A stretch of 12,115 nucleotides of DNA from Alphaproteobacteria bacterium MarineAlpha10_Bin2 (GTDB taxonomy: Bacteria; Pseudomonadota; Alphaproteobacteria; UBA828). The notes beneath the pieces were generated by a model. It worked only from the letters and a program-made list of their open reading frames with translations, did no database searches and was not told the DNA's origin. A program made the translations under genes and the position numbers. Positions 6,647-12,115 of the stretch are shown here, one piece after another (the first letter of the stretch is position 1; each line of letters starts with the position of its first letter). The stretch spans positions 1 through 12,115 of the forward strand of contig PTKB01000051.1 of the NCBI GenBank assembly GCA_002937555.1. Direction: 5' to 3'.

Positions 6647-8517
6647 GCCTGGTCGAAGCCCGCGATATCACGCTCAGCGCCCGCATCGGCGATATGTCGG
6701 TGGAGGTGCTGCGAAACGTATCCTTCACGCTCGAAGCGGGCGAGACACTTGGCCTGGTCGGCGAATCGGGCGCCGGCAAATCGATGATCGGGCGGCTGTT
6801 TTCGCAGCTTCTACCGCCGGGATTTGCCGTCTCAGCGGGCGAGCTCATATTCGATGGGGAGAACCTCATCACTATGTCGCAAACCAAACGCCGGCGCCTG
6901 CTAGGAAAACGCATCGCCTTCGTTCCGCAAGAGCCGATGACGGCGCTCAACCCGGTGCTTTCCATCGGCAGCCAGTTCAACGAGCATTTGAAGCGTCTCG
7001 GCGTGCGCGGCGGGCGCGCGCGGCGCGATCTCGCGATCAAGATCCTGTCCGAAGTGCATTTGCCCGAGCCGGAATTGCTGCTCGGCAAATATCCCCATCA
7101 GCTTTCCGGCGGCATGTGCCAACGCGCGCTGATTGCGCTGGCCTTCGCCGGCGATCCAGTGCTGGTCGTTGCCGACGAGCCGACTACCGCGCTCGATGTC
7201 ATGACGCAAGCGCGCATCATGGCGCTGATCGCTGAGATGCAGCAACTGCACGGCACGGCAATGATCCTCATCACCCATGACCTCCGCCTCGCTGCCCATG
7301 TGTGCGACAAGATTCTCGTCATGTATGCCGGCGACGTGGTTGAAAGGAGCGGCGCGCGCGATCTGCTGGCCGATCCGCGCCATCCCTATACGCGCAGCCT
7401 GAAGCGCGCCAATCCGACGATCTCGGGGCCGCGCATGCGCCTGCCGACGCTGCCCGATCAGATGCCCGGGCTGGTCGAGTTCAGCAATCTTTCGGGCTGC
7501 AGGTTTTCGCCGCGCTGCCCGGTCAATGCGGATGCGTGCCGGGCCGGTGTCCCGGCCATGCTCGAAATCGGACCTGGGCACGATGTGCTCTGCGTGCCGG
7601 CCTGCGCCAGCGGCGAGCGCGATATTAGCGAAGTCGAGGCGCCGCCCGCGCCGGGCGGCAACGGCACCGATGCGCCGCTGGTCGAGCTCAAGAATGTCTC
7701 GCGGCGTTTCGTCACGCGCGGCAAATGGTTCGCTAACGCCACCACTGTCGATGCCGTCAACGACGTATCGTTTGCCATCGGGCAGGGCGAGTTCATCGGC
7801 ATCGTCGGCGAGAGCGGCAGCGGCAAGACCACGGTGGCGCGCATGATCGCCGGCCTCGACCAGCCGACCGAAGGGCAAATTCTAGTGCGCGGCAAAGACG
7901 CGCGGCTGCAAACCGCGGAAGCGAAAGCTGAGCGCCTGGAAACCCTGCAAATGATATTTCAGGATCCGCAATCGGCGCTCAACCCGCGGCGCATGGTCGA
8001 AAGCCTGCTCACGCAAGCCATGGAAGCCGACCATCGCAACCACGATGCGGAGGAGCGCGGCGGGCGGGCCGTGGATTTGTTGCGCGAAATCGGCCTGCCT
8101 GGCGACAGCCGGCGGCGCTACCCGTCGCAACTTTCCGGCGGCCAGCGTCAGCGCGTCAATATCGGCCGCGCCATTTGCATCGCGCCCAAAGTTCTGGTGG
8201 CGGACGAAATCGTCTCCGGCCTCGATGTGTCGGTGCAGGCGCAAATTCTCAACCTGCTGCTGCGTCTGCGCGAAGAATTGGATATTTCCCTGCTGCTGAT
8301 TTCGCACGACCTTTCGGTGGTGCGCTATATTTGCTCGCGCGTGTTTGTCATGCATAAGGGTTGCGTGGTGGAAAGCGGCCCGACGGAGCAGGTTTTCGCC
8401 GATCCGCAGCATGCCTACACGCGCACCCTGCTGTCCGCCGTCCCGCCCGACGATGCCGACTCGCCGTGGCCGCCGCTCTTCAGCGAGAGTGAAGCGGATG
8501 TGGTTCGCGCATTTTAA
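6643..8517 (+). CDS. ABC transporter ATPase, fused DppD-DppF type
   Basis: 624-aa protein with two complete nucleotide-binding domains, replacing the separate DppD and DppF of classic systems (as in GsiA/YejF-type transporters). Domain 1: Walker A GESGAGKS (40-47), Q-loop Gln96, signature LSGGM (154-158), Walker B LVVADEP (174-180), H-loop His212. Between the domains is an oligopeptide-type C-terminal region with four cysteines, Cys286-x5-Cys292-x6-Cys299-x17-Cys317. This spacing resembles the motif reported to hold a [4Fe-4S] cluster in some DppD proteins. Domain 2: Walker A GESGSGKT (389-396), Gln440, LSGGQ (497-501), Walker B VLVADEI (517-523), His555. Pro after the catalytic Glu is replaced by Ile523. 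The start ATG 6643 overlaps the permease stop (ATGA); a longer in-frame extension to 6241 is only overlap with the permease gene. It powers import at the inner membrane face. Confidence 0.94.
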   Translation: MSLVEARDITLSARIGDMSVEVLRNVSFTLEAGETLGLVGESGAGKSMIGRLFSQLLPPGFAVSAGELIFDGENLITMSQTKRRRLLGKRIAFVPQEPMTALNPVLSIGSQFNEHLKRLGVRGGRARRDLAIKILSEVHLPEPELLLGKYPHQLSGGMCQRALIALAFAGDPVLVVADEPTTALDVMTQARIMALIAEMQQLHGTAMILITHDLRLAAHVCDKILVMYAGDVVERSGARDLLADPRHPYTRSLKRANPTISGPRMRLPTLPDQMPGLVEFSNLSGCRFSPRCPVNADACRAGVPAMLEIGPGHDVLCVPACASGERDISEVEAPPAPGGNGTDAPLVELKNVSRRFVTRGKWFANATTVDAVNDVSFAIGQGEFIGIVGESGSGKTTVARMIAGLDQPTEGQILVRGKDARLQTAEAKAERLETLQMIFQDPQSALNPRRMVESLLTQAMEADHRNHDAEERGGRAVDLLREIGLPGDSRRRYPSQLSGGQRQRVNIGRAICIAPKVLVADEIVSGLDVSVQAQILNLLLRLREELDISLLLISHDLSVVRYICSRVFVMHKGCVVESGPTEQVFADPQHAYTRTLLSAVPPDDADSPWPPLFSESEADVVRAF

Positions 8518-9116
8518 TCCGGGCGCGGCTCGCGCCACATGAGATTGAGCGTCGGGCCGCCCATCGGCAACCGCGCTTGTCCCGTCAGTTCGAAGCCGAA
8601 GCGCTGGTAAAAGCCGACTTTGGCAGCGTCGGCGGTTTCCAAAAACGCCGGCATGGCTTCGGCGTCCGCCTGGCTGAGGGTCTCGGCGATCAAAGCCGAG
8701 GCGAGGCCTTGGCCGCGCGCGTGCGGTAGCGTGGCGATAAAGGAGAGATAGTAGCACCTTTCCTTGGGGTGAATTTCGACGCTCGTCCGGATCACCGCTT
8801 CGAGGCGGGAAAAGCGAAGCGGTGAGGCGATCCGCAACATCCAGAGCGCGTTCATGAGGCCGGCCCATACGCCGCCCTGCGCCGGCTGGGCATGGGGCGG
8901 CAGCCAGATGGCGCACGCGCTGAAATTGGCGTCCACGCGCACCCCGCCATGCGGCAAGGCATCGGCCAGTATGGGGGCGAAAAACTGTTCTGCGGCACGG
9001 CGCCGCGACCGCGGGCGGAGAAACCAATCGAGCACGATATCGTCGGCGAAGGCGCGCGCCAGCAGCTCCGCCAACTCCCGCGCCTCGTCCGGGCGCGCGG
9101 CGCGCAATGACGTCAT
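8514..9116 (-). CDS. GNAT-family N-acetyltransferase
   Basis: 200-aa cytoplasmic acetyltransferase. The acetyl-CoA site (motif A) is seen at about 123-143: a beta strand YLSFIATLP and then the pyrophosphate-binding loop ARGQGLAS (133-140). Motif B follows with LETADAAKVGFYQRFGFELTG (159-179), where the Tyr170 region matches the usual catalytic or CoA-side Tyr. The acceptor is unknown; small amines, antibiotics and protein N-termini are all possible. It is the last gene of the oxygenase B operon: its ATG is only 1 bp from the stop of the SnoaL-like gene, with no Shine-Dalgarno sequence, so translation is probably coupled. Its stop codon shares the palindrome TTAA with the stop of the convergent ATPase gene, a 4-bp overlap. 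Membership of the oxygenase pathway is inferred from position only. Confidence 0.87.
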   Translation of the reverse strand: MTSLRAARPDEARELAELLARAFADDIVLDWFLRPRSRRRAAEQFFAPILADALPHGGVRVDANFSACAIWLPPHAQPAQGGVWAGLMNALWMLRIASPLRFSRLEAVIRTSVEIHPKERCYYLSFIATLPHARGQGLASALIAETLSQADAEAMPAFLETADAAKVGFYQRFGFELTGQARLPMGGPTLNLMWREPRPD

Positions 9117-9117
9117 A

Positions 9118-9591
9118 TCAGGGCAGGGTCTGCCACTCTCGATGGGCCGGGCTGATCAGCTTGAGGCAGAGCTTCACATGGTTGAAGCGCCAGCCCGCCG
9201 CGGTCTTGACCAGCGTCGTCTCGTACCAGCCGCCGATCAGATTGTCTTCCGGCTTGCCGTCGCCGTCCGGCATTTTCGCCAGCTCCCAGAGGTACCAGAA
9301 ACATTCGGCGCTCGCGCCGTCCTCGGCAATCGTTACTTCCGGCGATACCATATAGTGGAGGCTCCATAGGATGGTATCGCGCGCGACCTCGACCATGGCC
9401 TTGCTGATCGCATCGATGCCTTCATGGCGGCCGAAGCCCTCGGCTTCCCACACCGCGTCTTCGGTGTAGAGGGGCGCCAGGATTTCCGGGTCGTTCTTGC
9501 GGTCGGCGCCGCGGGCGTAGGTCACCACCATGCCCTTGATCGCTTCGATATCCTCGAGCCGCGTGATACGTTCTTCCAGGCTTAAACTCAT
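9118..9591 (-). CDS. SnoaL-like / NTF2-fold protein
   Basis: 157-aa protein of the SnoaL-like superfamily (SnoaL_4/scytalone dehydratase-like branch). The N-terminal helix LEERITRLEDIEAIKGMVVTY is followed by LYTEDAVWEAEG (41-52) and the C-terminal strand pair ending GWRFNHVKL (133-141). Residues Tyr25, Asp30 and His79 sit where dehydratases of this fold (scytalone dehydratase, BaiE) place their acid-base residues, so a dehydratase or isomerase role is plausible. Ring-hydroxylating oxygenase beta subunits share the same fold, and the gene lies just 7 bp after oxygenase B, the beta slot; but the sequence reads more like SnoaL_4 than a beta subunit. No strong ribosome site precedes the ATG (only AAG), consistent with coupled translation. 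The GNAT gene follows 1 bp later. Confidence 0.85.
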   Translation of the reverse strand: MSLSLEERITRLEDIEAIKGMVVTYARGADRKNDPEILAPLYTEDAVWEAEGFGRHEGIDAISKAMVEVARDTILWSLHYMVSPEVTIAEDGASAECFWYLWELAKMPDGDGKPEDNLIGGWYETTLVKTAAGWRFNHVKLCLKLISPAHREWQTLP

Positions 9592-9598
9592 CTTGTGC

Positions 9599-10798
9599 TT
9601 AGCTCTGCATGAATTGTTCGAGCGCGTGATAGCCGTGGCGGACGAGAATTTCCTCGTCCTGCAGGTTCAATTCGGTCTTGGCGCCGGATTGCAGCGCGGC
9701 TTGCGTCGCTTCCATGGTGGCGGTGTCTTCGAGCCAGGCGTTGCGGGCGATCAATTGCGCGCATTGCAGAGCCCAGCGCTCGCTGTTGGTGGTGGGCGGG
9801 CGGTAATACATCTTGCCTTCCCAGCGCGTGCGGTTGTGCGCCAGCGGCCAGAACTGGTGGGTAAACCACAGCCCTTCCGAAATATGCAGCAGCAGATTGG
9901 GGAAGATGACGCTGAGCTCGAAGGAGAAATCCGCCATGCCGTCCGGGTTGACCGAAGGCGGCAGGGTCGAGCCAGTGTGATGCGCGCCGGCATAGCCGCC
10001 GGCGATCTTATCGGCGACGGTCTGCACCGGGCGAAGCTCGGCCGACGGGCTGAGGCAGACGGCGGCGGTCCGGTGCGGGCCGAACAGGCGTACGTTCGCC
10101 AAACCGGACGAGAAGGTGTTGGGGAACGATCCGGCATGGATGGTGTGGACGTGATAGGCCTCGGCGAAGGCGTCGTGGCTGACTTTCCAATTACACGCGA
10201 GATCGGTCCAATAGCTGTAGCATTCGGAGAGTTCGGAATAGGGGAAGCCGCCCATATGCTCGCCGTATTCGCCAAGGTAATCGATGAGGGACTGGCTGCC
10301 TTCGGCGTCGAGATTGACGAAAACAAAACCTTCCCAGACTTCCGTCCTGACCGCTGCGAGTCCGTTCTCCGCCTTGTTGAAACAGGAATAAAAGCGCTCT
10401 TCTTCGGGGACTTGAATGAGACTGCCATTGGCATCATAGACCCAGCCGTGAAAGCGGCAGGAAAGGATAGCGGCCTTGCTCGAGCCAAAGGTCTCGTCGC
10501 CGGTTTCCGTCACCACCGTGTTGCCGCGGTGCGAACAGACATTGTGGAAGCCGCGCACCGTGCCGTCCTTGCCGCGCAGCAGGATGACCGAAGTGTTGGC
10601 GACGTCGAGGCGCTTGACCTTATAGTCGCCGGCATTCGGCAGTTCCTCGTCGCGCGCCACCATGAGCCAGGTTTTCTTGAACACGATGTCGCGTTCGCGG
10701 GCATAGAATTCCGGCGAGACGCAGGGCTCGGTCGAGACCGGGCCGGTGCCGAGTTCGGGATAAAGGACCGCCCAGCGGTGCGGCGCGGCTTCGCTCAT
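9599..10798 (-). CDS. Rieske non-heme iron oxygenase, alpha subunit (paralogue B)
   Basis: 399-aa oxygenase catalytic subunit, a paralogue of the gene at 813-2018. By hand count about 259 of 399 aligned positions are identical (65%), with no gap needed. The residue numbers of all metal ligands match: Cys88, His90, Cys114, His117 for the Rieske cluster; His216, His221 and probably Asp358 for the catalytic iron; Glu213 again replaces the usual bridging Asp. The 23-residue spacing inside the Rieske motif is also kept. The most divergent stretch is at about 245-290, a region near the active-site entrance in this fold, so the two enzymes may differ in substrate. The ATG has AGGAG (10806-10810) 7 nt upstream. 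It is followed by the SnoaL-like and GNAT genes; the DMT gene ends 43 bp upstream and may be in the same operon. No ferredoxin or reductase lies beside it. Confidence 0.93.
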   Translation of the reverse strand: MSEAAPHRWAVLYPELGTGPVSTEPCVSPEFYARERDIVFKKTWLMVARDEELPNAGDYKVKRLDVANTSVILLRGKDGTVRGFHNVCSHRGNTVVTETGDETFGSSKAAILSCRFHGWVYDANGSLIQVPEEERFYSCFNKAENGLAAVRTEVWEGFVFVNLDAEGSQSLIDYLGEYGEHMGGFPYSELSECYSYWTDLACNWKVSHDAFAEAYHVHTIHAGSFPNTFSSGLANVRLFGPHRTAAVCLSPSAELRPVQTVADKIAGGYAGAHHTGSTLPPSVNPDGMADFSFELSVIFPNLLLHISEGLWFTHQFWPLAHNRTRWEGKMYYRPPTTNSERWALQCAQLIARNAWLEDTATMEATQAALQSGAKTELNLQDEEILVRHGYHALEQFMQS

Positions 10799-10808
10799 AA
10801 GGAATCTC

Positions 10809-10834
10809 CTAGCTCACATCGGGCATGAGTCTAG
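10809..10834. promoter_or_regulatory. Inverted repeat covering the ribosome site of oxygenase B
   Basis: In the 43-bp gap between the DMT gene and oxygenase B, CTAGCTCA (10809-10816) can pair with TGAG-T-CTAG (10826-10834) with one bulged T. One arm runs into the AGGAG ribosome site (10806-10810). It might tune translation or act as an operator between the two genes. The stem is short and imperfect, so this is a weak call. Confidence 0.22.
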
Positions 10835-10841
10835 CATAGTT

Positions 10842-11798
10842 TCATCCGGCGGATTTGCTGGGCCGGTTGACCAGGAAGACGCCGAGAATCATCAGCGCCA
10901 GCGCCGCCCATATCCACAGGCTGTGGCTTTCGTCGAAAAAGATAATGCCCCAGCCGATCGCGGCGAGCGGGACGATGAAATTGACGGTGGTGAAAATCAC
11001 CGGCCCGGCGACGCGGATGATCTCGATCATGAGGTAGAACGCCAGCGCCAGCACGCAAGCTGCCATGATGAGCGCCCAATCGCCGTCGCTCATAGGCCCT
11101 TCGAACCACCACCATTGGCCGCTCGCCAGCATCACCACCAACATGAAGAGCGCGCCCGCCGTGAGTGTGCCGCAAGCCAGCGGCAGCGCGCCGGACGGCG
11201 GCGGCTTGAGAAGCGCGATGATGATGGCGTTGGCGACATAGAGGATCGGCGTCACCATGCCCAACAACACCCAGGGCACCATATCGGGCGACGGCAGACT
11301 GGTTTCGGGAACCACGATCAGAGCGACGGCGGCGAGGCCCGAGACGAGACCGAGCGTGCGCAGCAGGGCGAATCGGTCGAGCTTAAACAGAGCGGCGGCG
11401 GGATAAGTCAGGATCGGCGTTAGCGTCGCGCCGAGGCTGAGCACGCCGACCGGGACTTCCGGCGCTACCACGGCCAGCACCGAGTAGGAGAGACCGAAGG
11501 AAATCGTGCCCAACACCAGATAGGCGCGCAGATGCGCCCACTGCAGACTGGGCAAGCTGCGCGTGAACAGGCAGAGCACGAACAGAATAATCGCGGCACC
11601 TACGCCGATCCAAAACACATAAGCGAGAAAAGGGATGCCGCCGGTAACGGCGAAGCGGTTGAGCGAATAGAACAGGCCCCAAATGATGCCGGAAACGAAC
11701 AGCATGAAGATCGGCCAGCCCATCGAAGGCGCGCTCCGCGCCGTCCGGGAGGCGGCGGCTTCGGAAGCTTCAGCCGTGTCGGTCTCGCGCGCCGCCAT
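10842..11798 (-). CDS. DMT-superfamily transporter, EamA family
   Basis: 318-aa inner-membrane protein with about ten hydrophobic segments arranged as two EamA repeats, the usual RhaT/YdcZ/RarD-like layout. The first repeat begins near residue 26 (GWPIFMLFVSGIIWGLFYSLNR-type segment) and the second near the stretch MVPWVLLGMVTPILYVANAI. Residues 1-25 form a polar, Ala-rich cytoplasmic tail. ATG at 11798 is preferred over TTG at 11801 because AAGGA (11805-11809) lies 6 nt before the ATG but only 3 nt before the TTG. EamA proteins commonly export amino acids or metabolites, though some import. It lies 43 bp upstream of oxygenase B and may be co-transcribed with it, but there is no sequence evidence for the transported compound. 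Confidence 0.88.
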   Translation of the reverse strand: MAARETDTAEASEAAASRTARSAPSMGWPIFMLFVSGIIWGLFYSLNRFAVTGGIPFLAYVFWIGVGAAIILFVLCLFTRSLPSLQWAHLRAYLVLGTISFGLSYSVLAVVAPEVPVGVLSLGATLTPILTYPAAALFKLDRFALLRTLGLVSGLAAVALIVVPETSLPSPDMVPWVLLGMVTPILYVANAIIIALLKPPPSGALPLACGTLTAGALFMLVVMLASGQWWWFEGPMSDGDWALIMAACVLALAFYLMIEIIRVAGPVIFTTVNFIVPLAAIGWGIIFFDESHSLWIWAALALMILGVFLVNRPSKSAG

Positions 11799-11873
11799 CA
11801 ACTTTCCTTCGGGTCCTGCAACTAGGGCTGGTCAGCATAGCGCCAAGCTCCAACGAACCCAATTGCCGTCGAT

Positions 11874-12115
11874 TCAGGCCAGGCGGTTGGGCGGCGGCTT
11901 GCCGGCAAAAAAGGCGTCGAGATTGTCGAGCGCCTGGAGGCCCATGCCGCTTCGCGTTTCCACGGTGGCGCTGCCGATATGGGGCAACGGGAAAGTATTG
12001 GAGAGGCGGGCATAGCCAGGATGGATGTTGTCGGGCTCGCCGCGATAGACATCGAGGCTGGCGGCGCGCAGGCGCCCGGATTCCAAAGCGGCGACCAAGG
12101 CGTCGTCATCCACCA
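11874..12115 (-). CDS. D-2-hydroxyacid dehydrogenase, C-terminal part (runs off the right edge)
   Basis: About 80 codons of the C-terminal end are visible; the start lies beyond the window. The segment DDDALVAALESGRLRAASLDVYRGEP (shown here only by its ends: DDDALVAAL ... LDVYRGEP) is the conserved block after the NAD-binding domain. Its Glu is the catalytic partner of the His in FPLPHIGSAT, also present. The tail (LQALDNLDAFFAGKPPPNRL) is typical of glyoxylate/hydroxypyruvate reductases and 2-ketogluconate reductases (GhrB-like). It would reduce a 2-keto acid to a D-2-hydroxy acid with NAD(P)H in the cytoplasm. It ends 75 bp upstream of the DMT gene on the same strand; membership of the same operon is possible but unproved. 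Confidence 0.85.
   Translation of the reverse strand, partial: VDDDALVAALESGRLRAASLDVYRGEPDNIHPGYARLSNTFPLPHIGSATVETRSGMGLQALDNLDAFFAGKPPPNRLA

Noticed and set aside
6901..7878. Long minus-strand frame antisense to the ATPase gene
   Set aside because: It overlaps conserved Walker and signature motifs on the other strand and shows no motif of its own.
7882..9027. Minus-strand frame of 381 codons spanning the ATPase end and the GNAT gene
   Set aside because: It runs through two well-supported genes in a wrong frame and has the low-complexity Arg/Ala/Gly look of a GC-driven shadow.
9530..10828. Open frame of 432 codons antisense to oxygenase B
   Set aside because: A shadow of a confident gene. 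The resemblance to the frame opposite oxygenase A follows from paralogy of the sense genes and is no independent evidence of coding.
1..12115. Mobile element, CRISPR array, tRNA, toxin-antitoxin or defence locus
   Set aside because: I saw no transposase or integrase, no regular spaced repeats, no cloverleaf and no toxin-like small gene pair. The genes are metabolic and transport genes of uniform composition.

Overview
The window is GC-rich (roughly 60% by eye) and densely packed, with a few nucleotides or ATGA overlaps between genes of the same operon. It looks like an alphaproteobacterial chromosome, perhaps Rhodospirillales-like. That placement rests on base composition, codon use and protein style only, so it is tentative. 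I see no rRNA, tRNA, transposase, integrase or CRISPR array.

Left block (117-2018, minus strand): an operon runs Rieske oxygenase alpha subunit A, then a 113-residue protein of unknown family, then a small Rieske ferredoxin. A GC-rich hairpin follows. A divergent alpha/beta hydrolase gene (2094-2900, plus) starts 75 bp from oxygenase A.

Centre block (2947-8517): a complete dipeptide-type ABC importer. The periplasmic binding protein gene is on the minus strand. A 263-bp control region separates it from a plus-strand operon of two permeases and one ATPase protein that fuses the DppD-like and DppF-like halves.

Right block (8514-12115, minus strand): a D-2-hydroxyacid dehydrogenase cut by the window edge, a DMT/EamA transporter, a second Rieske oxygenase alpha subunit B (about 65% identical to A by hand count, without gaps until the last residues), a SnoaL/NTF2-fold protein and a GNAT acetyltransferase. 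The last gene converges on the ATPase gene, and the two share a TTAA that holds both stop codons.

How it may work (inference): the importer brings in a small substrate; one or both oxygenases hydroxylate it using the single ferredoxin; the SnoaL-like protein and hydrolase could carry out later dehydration or hydrolysis steps; and the DMT protein could move a metabolite across the membrane. No ferredoxin reductase, no classical oxygenase beta subunit and no transcription regulator are present. The substrate cannot be read from the sequence. Each family is known; what is less ordinary is the combination, the unknown small protein in the usual beta-subunit slot, and the duplicated oxygenase bracketing a transporter.
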